Assembly: GCA_023247255.1 (NCBI GenBank)
Contig: JAHFGV010000018.1
Coordinates: forward strand, 1 to 52,094
Direction of reading: 5' to 3'
Length of the DNA stretch: 52,094 nucleotides
Source of the DNA: Candidatus Omnitrophota bacterium
Lineage (GTDB): Bacteria > Omnitrophota > Gorgyraeia > Aquiviventales > Aquiviventaceae
The notes beneath the pieces were generated by a model. That model ran no database searches. It was given only the letters and a program-made list of their open reading frames with translations, and was not told where the DNA came from. The translations under genes and the position numbers were made by a program. Below, piece by piece: positions 29,411 to 38,300 of this stretch. Position 1 is the stretch's first letter. Every line of letters begins with the position of its first letter.

Positions 29411-29457
29411 GACCGCTCATCTCCTTTCAGTGAGGTGCCGAGCTTTTACAAAAATAG

Positions 29458-29901
29458 TCACTGACTCGAAGGCTTTTCGTAGAATGGGGCAACCGAAGAA
29501 GCCCCGCGTGCCTCGGATGCTGTCGGCACTGTTGAAGAAACACGGGGTACCGCCATTGCTTTCCTTAAGGGGCGTCGCTCGCCAGATGCAGCAGAGGCGC
29601 CTGCGAGTTGCTCATCTTCACTGAGAATCAGAAATCGCAGGATCGATTCCTCAAGATGCAGAAGTCGTTTAAGCTCAACAATGCAATCGGTTTGAGCCGT
29701 AAACCGGACAAGGTGATAGTGTCCTTCCTGCTGTCGCGCAATCCGAAAGGCCAGCCGACGACGACCGATAGTCTGGGTCTGTTCAATCTTTCCGCCGAGT
29801 TTCTTGATCGGCTCTTCAAGACGCGAAACCGACTTGAGCATATCCTGATCGGTACCGACGGCCTTCAAGATAAAAAGGGCTTCGTAATGTCGTTGTCTCA
29901 T
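29458..29901 (-). CDS. rpsF: 30S ribosomal protein S6
   Basis: RQRHYEALFILKAV...LGGKIEQTQTIGRRRLAFRIARQQEGHYHLVRF. Confidence 0.95.
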   Translation of the reverse strand: MRQRHYEALFILKAVGTDQDMLKSVSRLEEPIKKLGGKIEQTQTIGRRRLAFRIARQQEGHYHLVRFTAQTDCIVELKRLLHLEESILRFLILSEDEQLAGASAASGERRPLRKAMAVPRVSSTVPTASEARGASSVAPFYEKPSSQ

Positions 29902-30485
29902 TCTACCTGTGGGGCGTTGTTGTAGCGGTCCATGGCCACACGAATGCCGTCCTTGACCCAGGTCTCACAGGCGTCCGCCGCCCGTTCAATAACCTGTCGC
30001 ACCCGTGCCTGTTCCGAATCCTGAAACGGTTCCAGAACGAAACCGACTAGATCGTGAGGAAGATTTTCTGTCCCAATTCCCACGCGCAGCCGGGCCACCT
30101 GTTGGGTTTGCAAAGCGTCCAAACAGTCTTGCATCCCGTGATGACCCCCGCTGCTGCCTTGGGCGCGCAATCGAAGTCTTCCTAAAGGGAGATTGACGTC
30201 GTCATACACCAAAAGCAGATCTTGCGGATTCGCTTGTACAACATGCAAGATTTTACCAGATTCATTCATCATGACGAGAGGAATTAATAAGCGAACGGCT
30301 CCCTTCGCTTCTTGGCTGTAATCTCCATAGCTGCCCACTCGCTGATGCGTCTGGGAATCGAGGATACTGCAGGCTATGGAAAGGCCGCGGCGTCTTGCCA
30401 GCTCTTCAATGACGCGCACGCCGATATTGTGTCGTGTGTCTTGATAGCGCTGGCCCGGATTGCCCAATCCCAAGATGGTCTTCAC
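29898..30485 (-). CDS. pth: Peptidyl-tRNA hydrolase
   Basis: MKTILGLGNPGQRYQDTRHNIGVRVIEELA, GSSGGHHGMQDCLDAL. Confidence 0.96.
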   Translation of the reverse strand: MKTILGLGNPGQRYQDTRHNIGVRVIEELARRRGLSIACSILDSQTHQRVGSYGDYSQEAKGAVRLLIPLVMMNESGKILHVVQANPQDLLLVYDDVNLPLGRLRLRAQGSSGGHHGMQDCLDALQTQQVARLRVGIGTENLPHDLVGFVLEPFQDSEQARVRQVIERAADACETWVKDGIRVAMDRYNNAPQVE

Positions 30486-31219
30486 TTCTCCTTCTTGGTT
30501 TCCTTAGAAGATTCCTTAGCTTCTGTCGCAGCGGCCTTGGCCCCTTCAGCAGGAGCGCCTGGTGCTTCTTCTTTCTTCTCACGAATCACCTCAGGCTCCG
30601 TCACCGCTGGTGCTACTTCCTCGACCTTCTCTTGCTTCGGTTGTTGTACCGAGGCGATGACGCCCGTGGCATCCGTGGTGATCTTCGCATGGTAAACAGC
30701 CGGAAGATCCGACACATGAAGCGTCTGGCCGATGTTCAGGGCGCTGATATCCACCTCGACATGCGCAGGGATTTCTGTGGGAAGACACTCCACTTCCACT
30801 TCACGCAAGAATTGCTCCAGAATGCCTCCCTCCTGCTTGACTCCTACGGCCTCTCCCTTGAGAACCACGGGAACTTTCACCCGAATGCGCTCTGTCAGGG
30901 TAATGGCCTGGAAGTCAACGTGCAGAATGTGGCCATCGATAGGATCGTACTGGAGGGCTTTAACCAAAGCAGGCGTTTTCAATGACGTGTCCCCTTGAAT
31001 ATCCAAATGAACCAAGGGATGCTCACCCCCTTTGGCGTGGAGCAGATTCATCAAGGCTTTATGCTCAACGCGAATCGGTATGGGTTTTGTAGCCTTTCCA
31101 TAAACGATACACGGAATGACTCCTTCCTCGCGCAAGCGTTTGGTCGAGCGCGTTCCAACCGTTGAGCGCCTCTGGGCCATCAACTCAAGTTGTCCTTGTC
31201 TCTGCTTCGTCACCATCAT
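30482..31219 (-). CDS. rplY: 50S ribosomal protein L25/general stress protein Ctc
   Basis: RLREEGVIPCIVYGKATKPIPIRVEHKAL, VHLDIQGDTSLKTPALVKALQYDPIDGHILHVDFQAI. Confidence 0.94.
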   Translation of the reverse strand: MMVTKQRQGQLELMAQRRSTVGTRSTKRLREEGVIPCIVYGKATKPIPIRVEHKALMNLLHAKGGEHPLVHLDIQGDTSLKTPALVKALQYDPIDGHILHVDFQAITLTERIRVKVPVVLKGEAVGVKQEGGILEQFLREVEVECLPTEIPAHVEVDISALNIGQTLHVSDLPAVYHAKITTDATGVIASVQQPKQEKVEEVAPAVTEPEVIREKKEEAPGAPAEGAKAAATEAKESSKETKKEK

Positions 31220-31554
31220 CCTAATCCGTCGTAGCGATAGGTGGCCTCTATGTGCTGTGTGCTATCTGCCATGTGCTGAATCTTAATGAGCTGATTCTCA
31301 ACGTCATACGTGTACTGGGTCTGCGCGTTGTCGAGTTTGCGCGTTCGTAAAATCAAATTCCCATTCGAATCGTAAGCATACGTGAACGCATCATCCTCAA
31401 GCAAACGGTTGGCGTCGTCATAAGCGTAGCTCGTCGAAAGATGCGACGTCAGCCGATTGCCGATGGAGTCGTAGCTGAAACGATTCTGAGTGCTTTCCCA
31501 CATATCCGTATTGATTACATTACTCATTCTATTTGAATAGGTTGCGTAATACAT
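31216..31554 (-). pseudogene. Rhs core fragment D (YD repeats), truncated at the rplY start codon
   Basis: FSYDSIGNRLTSHLSTSYAYDDANRLLEDDAFTYAYDSNGNLI...YTYDVENQLIKIQHMADSTQHIEATYRYDGLG*, TGA overlapping the rplY ATGATG. Confidence 0.85.
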
Positions 31555-31557
31555 CTA

Positions 31558-31803
31558 CTAAGCCTTGGCGTATTGTGCTAGGGGAACTCGAATCTGAGTC
31601 TTGAACAGCTTTTTATGCTTCAAGAGATCCTCAATGTTCTTGAGCACCTGGGCTTCATAGTAGCGCTCTCCACACTGCTCGCACACACCCGTAGGAACCT
31701 TGTCAACAAGAGCAATCAGCCGATTTCCCCACCAACAGGGTTTCTGAACACGCCTCATCGTCACGCGACCGCCACAATACGAACAGTCATCAAACGCATG
31801 CAT
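31558..31803 (-). CDS. YgiT-type zinc finger protein (putative antitoxin)
   Basis: CSYCGGRVTMRRV...VPTGVCEQCGERYYEAQVLKNIEDLLK, directly downstream of DUF4258. Confidence 0.78.
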   Translation of the reverse strand: MHAFDDCSYCGGRVTMRRVQKPCWWGNRLIALVDKVPTGVCEQCGERYYEAQVLKNIEDLLKHKKLFKTQIRVPLAQYAKA

Positions 31804-31808
31804 CGATC

Positions 31809-32114
31809 TCACCCCCTTGTCTTTGGATCTATCCATCTTGGAGGAGTAGGAATATAGACCGTGATGATACGAAGTGTCTTTGAAGGCGTTTGACCACAAA
31901 CGAGATGAATAGGATAACCCTCCCGCCCATATCCAAGCATCAAACAGCTTGGACCCCGAGGATCATCCCTGTACGTTTCGAGAATCTCTGCGTTGAGCAT
32001 CGCCTGTTCGATTTCCTCAATCGAGATCTGATCTGCCTGCCGTTCCTCATCTGCATGAGATGTCAACTCATAGTCCCCTTTGCGAACCTGGGCCCTTATC
32101 CAGACGATATCCAT
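31809..32114 (-). CDS. DUF4258 domain protein (putative RelE/MqsR-like toxin)
   Basis: 101 aa; YELTSHADEERQADQISIEEIEQAMLNAEILETYRDDPRGPSCLMLGYGREGYPIHLVCGQTPSKTLRIITVYIP. Confidence 0.78.
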   Translation of the reverse strand: MDIVWIRAQVRKGDYELTSHADEERQADQISIEEIEQAMLNAEILETYRDDPRGPSCLMLGYGREGYPIHLVCGQTPSKTLRIITVYIPTPPRWIDPKTRG

Positions 32115-32645
32115 CTATTGACAGTCTATAGGCTGTTTCCAGCAGCCACTTGTGTCATACAAGGCTACGACGTCCTCGTTGTCGTAAACGTATCGAGTGA
32201 TCACACCGTTGACGCTCTTCTCGATTCTTCGTCCTAATCCATCGTAGCGATAGGTGGTCTCTATGTGCTGTGTGCTATCTGCTATGTGCTGGACTCGAAT
32301 GAGCTGGTTCTCACCATCGTAGCTGTACACCGACGAGAGACAAGGGGCAGGGGGCGAGGGGCAAGCAAGCGGACGTTTCTCAATTAGGTTTCCATTGGCG
32401 TCGTAAGCATACGTGAACGCATCATCCTCAAGCAGACGATTGGCGTCGTCATAAGCGTAGCTCGTCGAAAGATGCGAGCTGAGCCGATTGCCCACTGAGT
32501 CGTAGCTGTAGGTCTCGGGAACAAGGCCGCTCAGCGAAGGATGCGTGGCGGCAATGAGCCGGCTAAGCGCGTCGTAGGCAAAGCTGTGAGTCCCAAACCG
32601 CTCGGTAAGATCGTCTACAATTGAAAAATGATAGTGTCTCTGCAT
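32115..32645 (-). pseudogene. Rhs core fragment C (displaced YD-repeat segment)
   Basis: MQRHYHFSIVDDLTERFGTHSFAYDALSRLIAATHPSLSGLVPE...YVYDNEDVVALYDTSGCWKQPIDCQ*, paralogous to the main Rhs protein, ends abutting DUF4258. Confidence 0.85.
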
Positions 32646-32691
32646 GTTACGACCTTAAGAGCAATCGCTGTATCCTGTCACCGTTATTTCC
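32600..32691 (-). repeat. Shared Rhs-cassette 5' junction, copy in fragment C
   Basis: Near-identical to 34468-34560 (1-nt indel plus a few substitutions), ending ...gcaatcgctgtatcctgtcaccgttatttcc; absent from the main Rhs gene. Confidence 0.8.
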
Positions 32692-33049
32692 CTGTCCAAT
32701 TGTCGATTAAGCGATCTATGCCTCTAGAGAAACGCACCATCAGCATCTGATGAGTGGAAATATGCAACACGATAAGTCCAAGAGATATGATTCCAAGTAG
32801 TAACCTACTATTTCTTCTGTTGTTTTTGGCAGTAACAATACAACTCGTTAAAAGAATAAACGTGAGGGAAAAATAGGCTATGCAGCTCACCCAAAGTGCC
32901 CACATAGCGTTGGTCAATGCTAAGGCTAATGAAAGAGGCGCGCTGATGATGTAAAGGATCCATTCCTGATTCAGGAGCAATGCCATCTTTAAAACAAGAC
33001 CTCCAAAAACTGCTCCAGCGAGCATGGACATCGCTAACCATGCTTTCAT
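32684..33049 (-). CDS. Small membrane protein, about 4 TM helices (candidate immunity protein)
   Basis: 121 aa hydrophobic; directly downstream of Rhs tip B. Confidence 0.55.
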   Translation of the reverse strand: MKAWLAMSMLAGAVFGGLVLKMALLLNQEWILYIISAPLSLALALTNAMWALWVSCIAYFSLTFILLTSCIVTAKNNRRNSRLLLGIISLGLIVLHISTHQMLMVRFSRGIDRLIDNWTGK

Positions 33050-33108
33050 ATGCTCATTGCTCCCTGCATCTGCTTGACTGGCTGTATTGGATTTAAAAGC
33101 TACTGAGT

Positions 33109-34200
33109 TTATGGGACTGTTTGTTTGCGACCTTCTACAGCTGCGTCATATCCCTGCAGCAAACGGATTCTCATGCTAGCATCGTCTAATTCTTGCTGTA
33201 ATTTTTGAGCTCGTTTACTTCCAGGTTTTATCTTCATTCTTTGAGTCAATATCTCTTCTAGCTTCTCATCGAATTTCGAACGAAGTTCAGCCCTGCAACT
33301 ATTTGCGATCTCCTTTGCCTGCTCGTTAGTAATGTTCTCATTACCAGCTACGGCTGTTTCGAGCGGGTTCAAGACGCTATCGATCTCTTCTGCAATGATG
33401 TCCAATTCTTCACTTGAAAACCGTTCTCCAAATCCTTCCTGGACTAATTTCTCCTTTATCTTTGATTTCACCATGAATAGACCTAAGGGGTCAATATAAG
33501 TTAGGGGATTATTTTGAACATAAGGGTATCTATTCAAGCTCTTGGGATTCCACTTTACCCCAGCAATCGGATCCTCTTGTATGAATCGACCTGTACGAGG
33601 GTTGTAGTACCTCGCGCGATAATAATAGAGGCCGGTTTCAGGATCGTACTCCCTGCCGGTGAAGAAGTAGAGGTTGCCATAGCCAGACGAGGGAAGGACG
33701 GTGCCATTGGGGTCGGTGATCGTCGGGTTACCGAAAGAATCGTAGACGTAGCGCTCGCGCAGGACGATGGCGCGTTGAAAGCCGGAGGTCTCAGAAAGAA
33801 GGCTCGTGATCGAGCCTAAGGCGTCTGTGTTGAGCACGCGAGCAGGCTCAGGAAAACCTGCAGCGTCCGCCGCGTTGCAGTCGTCGTTGGTGTCCTGGAT
33901 GAAACCAATCGGATCGTCGATCCCTGGACCATGCACAATCGTCTGCTTCCAGCAGCCGGCTTGATCGTAGAGAGCAACTATATCCTCGCTGTCGTAGACG
34001 TAGCGCAGAGAGTGTGGCAAAGTGGCTGAGTGGCTGAGTGGCAAAACACCTTTCTCACTCCGACGTCCAAGACCGTCATAGCTAAGAGCAGTGACCAGTG
34101 ACTCGTGACTCGTGGTCAGTGAGAGCGAACGAATGGAAACTACTGCGGGATTAACTACCAGTAGCCCACTCAGCAGAACATTCACCGTAGAGTAAGTCAT
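33109..34200 (-). CDS. Rhs core with alternative C-terminal tip (cassette B)
   Basis: YDGLGRRSEKG...YFFTGREYDPETGLYYYRARYYNPRTGRFIQEDPIAG...YIDPLGL then unique helical tip FMVKSKIKEKLVQEGF...GRKQTVP. Confidence 0.85.
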   Translation of the reverse strand: MTYSTVNVLLSGLLVVNPAVVSIRSLSLTTSHESLVTALSYDGLGRRSEKGVLPLSHSATLPHSLRYVYDSEDIVALYDQAGCWKQTIVHGPGIDDPIGFIQDTNDDCNAADAAGFPEPARVLNTDALGSITSLLSETSGFQRAIVLRERYVYDSFGNPTITDPNGTVLPSSGYGNLYFFTGREYDPETGLYYYRARYYNPRTGRFIQEDPIAGVKWNPKSLNRYPYVQNNPLTYIDPLGLFMVKSKIKEKLVQEGFGERFSSEELDIIAEEIDSVLNPLETAVAGNENITNEQAKEIANSCRAELRSKFDEKLEEILTQRMKIKPGSKRAQKLQQELDDASMRIRLLQGYDAAVEGRKQTVP

Positions 34201-34300
34201 CTTTTTCCGTCACAAAATAGAACCGTCTCCTTTAGTATCGTTAGTATCGTGCCTTTGCATCTTGTCTCAAAAATAAGAACCGTCCCTCTTTTTACTCAAG
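34201..34300 (-). repeat. REP-like doublet (GGGACGGTTCTTATTTT / GGAGACGGTTCTATTTTGTGACG) interrupting cassette B
   Basis: Minus strand AAAAAGAGGGACGGTTCTTATTTTTGAGAC ... GGAGACGGTTCTATTTTGTGACGG; also TACTAACGATACTAA repeat between. Confidence 0.65.
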
Positions 34301-34513
34301 CAAACGATTGGCGTCGTCATAAGCGTAGCTCGTCGAAAGATGCGAGGACAAGCGATTGCCCACTGAGCCGTAGCTGTAGGTCTCGGGAACAAGGCCGCTG
34401 AGCGAAGGATGCGTGGCGGCAATGAGCCGGCTAAGCGCGTCGTAGGCAAAGCTGTGAGTCCCAAACCGCTCGGTAAGATCGTCTACGATTGAAAAATGAT
34501 AGTGTCTCTGCAT
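34292..34513 (-). pseudogene. Rhs core fragment (5' part of cassette B), interrupted
   Basis: MQRHYHFSIVDDLTERFGTHSFAYDALSRLIAATHPSLSGLVPETYSYGSVGNRLSSHLSTSYAYDDANRLLE*. Confidence 0.85.
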
Positions 34514-34560
34514 GTTACCACTCTTAAGAGCAATCGCTGTATCCTGTCACCGTTATTTCC
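34468..34560 (-). repeat. Shared Rhs-cassette 5' junction, copy in cassette B
   Basis: Pairs with 32600-32691. Confidence 0.8.
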
Positions 34561-34587
34561 GGTACCTGGTACGCGGTACTTGGTACC
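34561..34587. repeat. Heptad-phased array at cassette boundary
   Basis: GGTACCT|GGTACGC|GGTACTT|GGTACC. Confidence 0.75.
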
Positions 34588-34668
34588 AAGGCGCTGCTAC
34601 CTATCAACTCAAAACTGACGGAACACTAGTCATCGCCTCTAATCTAATCACGTCCCCCAAATTCCCCA

Positions 34669-35283
34669 TCAGTAAAACGTGCCCTGCAACTGGGTGAGTT
34701 TCTCAAGTTGCTTCGCCTTGAGGTCCAGCTTGCATAGGTGATATGCAACGTGCTTGGTGAGTTTAACCGTCCCCACTCCTGGCAGGTCAGTGGACATGTC
34801 CGCGGCCTTGGGAAACCCAATGACCGCATAGACACCACGTCCATCCTCCAAAGCCAAGACAAGCGAGCTAACCCAAACTTGGCCTATTCCCACGATGGCA
34901 GCAAGCTGCGTTCCATTCAACACGCCTTGTACTTTACCGTCTCGGAGATCAGCACGATACACGCCAACCCAATCGCCTCCCCAGAGTCCTCCTAGTGACG
35001 GCCTTCCTTTCTTTTTGACCATACCGGCGTTCAACTTTCTATATCGTATGACATTGAAGAACAGAAATGGAGCTGATGTAGCCACCACTGGCGAATCGAA
35101 TGAGATGTTAGCTTGCGGCCTTCCAAGTTGATGGTATATACCTTCGTTGTTTCTCCGCCAATACAATCGAGTAACTGGTGAGGTTTCACCGCGAGGCCGA
35201 ACTGAAACGGCCACCGCTTTTGAGACCGGATTAAAGAGCAGCCTTTTCACCGTGCTTCGCTTAGGAAAACCAAAATCACTCAT
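34669..35283 (-). CDS. Hypothetical protein directly downstream of the main Rhs gene (candidate immunity or effector partner)
   Basis: 204 aa, starts 22 bp after the Rhs stop; no family recognised. Confidence 0.6.
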   Translation of the reverse strand: MSDFGFPKRSTVKRLLFNPVSKAVAVSVRPRGETSPVTRLYWRRNNEGIYHQLGRPQANISFDSPVVATSAPFLFFNVIRYRKLNAGMVKKKGRPSLGGLWGGDWVGVYRADLRDGKVQGVLNGTQLAAIVGIGQVWVSSLVLALEDGRGVYAVIGFPKAADMSTDLPGVGTVKLTKHVAYHLCKLDLKAKQLEKLTQLQGTFY

Positions 35284-35304
35284 CTTTAGCCCTCGTCTCT
35301 GTCA

Positions 35305-38300
35305 TCAGCGTCGGTAGATGATCGTCGGTGGACATGTTCCGCCCAGCCGCTTCCGATTCAGGTTTACAAACCCTCCATCACTGCATTGGTATTGGCAGTT
35401 ATCTTCGCTTTGATCGACAAGGTTACAGACGACTTCTCCTCCTTCTGCCTCATCGGACTCCAGGGGGCAAACTGTTGTGCCCTTCTTGTCTGTCAATGGA
35501 TTCGGAAGTGGAATGTCGACGCCTGGAAGCGGTGGTAAGCTGCTTCCAAATCCAAGGCTCGTTACCCCACACATTAGACATCTACCAAACGGCTGCTCCC
35601 CAAAAGGATCCGTAAAGTTGACGGGATTATTCCGCGCGTAGGGATAGAGGTTTATGTTAAAGACCGGATCCTCCTGCATGAATCGGCCGGTGAGAGGATC
35701 TCGGTAGCGATGACGGTTGTAATACAACCCGCTTTCAAAATCGTACTCCCTACCGGTGAAGAAATAGAGGTTGCCATAGCCAGACGAGGGAAGGACGGTG
35801 CCATTGGGGTCGGTGATCGTCAGGTTACCGAAAGAATCGTAGACGTAGCGCTCACGAAGAACGATGGCGCGTTGGAAGCCGACGGTCTCAGAAAGAAGGC
35901 TCGTGATCGAGCCTAAGGCGTCTGTGTTGAGCACGCGAGCAGGCTCAGGAAAACCTGCAGCGTCCGTCGCGTTGCAGTTGGCGTTGGTGTCCTGGATGAA
36001 ACCAATCGGATCGTCGATCCCTGGACCATGCACAATCGTCTGCTTCCAGCAGCCGGCTTGATCGTAGAGAGCGACGACGTCCTCGTTGTCGTAAACGTAG
36101 CGAGTGATCACACCGTTGACGGCCTTCTCGATTCTTCGTCCTAACCCGTCGTAGCGATAGGTGGTCTCTATGTGCTGTGTGCTATCTGCCATGTGCTGAA
36201 TCTTAATGAGCTGGTTCTCAACGTCGTAGCTGTACACCGTTGACGAGAGACAAGGGGCGGGGGGCGAGGGGCAAGCAAGCGGACGTTTCTCAATCAGGTT
36301 TCCATTGGCGTCGTAAGCATACGTGAACGAATCATCCTCAAGCAGACGATTGGCGTCGTCATAACCATAGCTCGTCGAAAGATGCGAGGACAAGCGATTG
36401 CCCACCGAGTCGTAGCTGAATTGCTCAGGGACAAGGCCGCTGAGCGAAGGATGCGCGGCGGCAATGAGCCGGCTGAGGGAATCATAAGCGTAGCTGTGAA
36501 GGCCAAAGCGATCCGTGAGGTTGACTCGGTTTCCTCTTAAATCATAGCTGTAGCTGAAGGTGTCAATCAAAGTGCTGCCCAGTAGGGTTTGGAGGTGGAT
36601 GAGTTGGCTGGCAGAATCGTAGCCGTAGGTGGTCTCAGCCCCTGCACTTTTGCGGATCAAGCGGCTCAAAGCATCGTATTCGAAACGAGCTCCTACACCG
36701 TTTCGGTCGCTGACTCCAATCACGCGATTGAGAACATCATAGGTATAGGCAGTCTGAATGTTGACAGGACCGAGAAGCAGGGTGCGGTTGCCGTTGGGAT
36801 CGTAAGAGTATTGAAGCTCGGTAACAGGCTGGGCGAGAGAAGGATTGCTGGAATCACCACTCGTTGCCTTGATGAGCCTTCCTACCGAGTCATAGCCAAA
36901 GCGGAGTCTGCTGTCATTGTCCTGCACTAAAGTGAGATTTCCCAAGGCGTCGTAGGTATAGCTGAGGGTATCGGTGAGAGCTGCCGATGAATCGCTAAGG
37001 CGCTTCTGAATGAGCTGATCGGCAGAGTCGTAGAGAAAGTTAATCGTCTGGCCTTTGGGATCGAGGATTCTGACGAGGTTTCGGGAGAGATCGTAGAAGT
37101 ATTGCTTGGTTCTCGCTATCTGCTGGCTGCTGATGAGTTGGTTGAGGCTGTCGTAAGCAAACTGATGCGACGAGGGGCAAGGGGCGGGGGGCGGGGGGCA
37201 TGGAGGGGGACGGACTTCGATGAGATTGCCGGCAGGATCAAAAGCGTAGCGAGTCACATTGCCTTGTGCATCAGTGACGGAAGTGAGACGGTTGAGGGAG
37301 TCGTAGGTAAATTGAGTGGTTGTGCCGAAAGCATCCCGTGAGCTTGCGACGTTTCCAGTGGAGTCGTAGCTGAAACTCGTGCTGCGATTCAATGAGTCGG
37401 TGCTGGAGAGTAGATTGCCCGTGAGTGAATCGTAGCTGAACTGCGTTAGGCTGCCGAGGGCATTCATCGAGGATACTAACAGCCCACGGCTGTCGTAGCG
37501 AAACTGACTCGCGTTTCCTAATGCGTCCGTGATCGTCAGGGGGTTTCCCTGGCTGTCATGGTCGATCGTGGTAACACAGCCATTCGGGCAAACACTGTCT
37601 CTTCGAGCATCAACAATCTTCGTGAGCTGGCTGAACTGCGGCTCGTACTGGAAGCGATATTCCCGCTGCTGAAAGAAGGATGGCATCGAGGAAATAGTGA
37701 CGGTCTCCCGGCTCGAAGAGAGGTTTCCGAGACCATCATAGCCCAGAAAAACCTCGCTCCCATCAGGCCTTGTGATCTTCGTGGGAGAGCCGTTGACGTC
37801 GCGCTGAATGGTGCTCGTGCGGCCGAGAGAATCGACGATCTTCGTCGGGGCTCCGTAAGGATCAGTCAATAACCGAGTGAGGTTTCCACGGCCATCTTGA
37901 AAGAGAGCGAGCGGAATGGGCAGTGCGAAAGAGGGGTTACTGGGTGTGCCTAGCCCTTCGGGGAGCGTGTTGATGAGGCCTTGAACCTCAGAAGGAAGGA
38001 AATCGCGAGTCTCACGCTCTGAGGTGATCTGACCAGTCAAGGGACTCAGAATGTCTCTCGCGGGGGAGAGGACCTTGTCGATCCTTCCCCAAGAGTCGTA
38101 AACGTAGTCGGTGGTGAAGCCGCGCTCATCCGTCTTTGAGACGAGCCGATGCTCGGGGTCGTAGCTGAAGTGCGCCGATGAGGAGCATGGGGCGAGGGGC
38201 GAGGAGCATGGGGGTGGAAGAATCTCAATGAGATTTCCATCAGAGTCGATGGTAAACTGCGTTGCGCGATTCGCAGAGTCTGTAATGGATGCGAGCTTGC

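Noticed and set aside
34013-34048. TGGCAAAG|TGGCTGAG|TGGCTGAG|TGGCAAAA as another heptad array
   Set aside because: Period is 8, not 7; similar in style but not counted in the heptad family.
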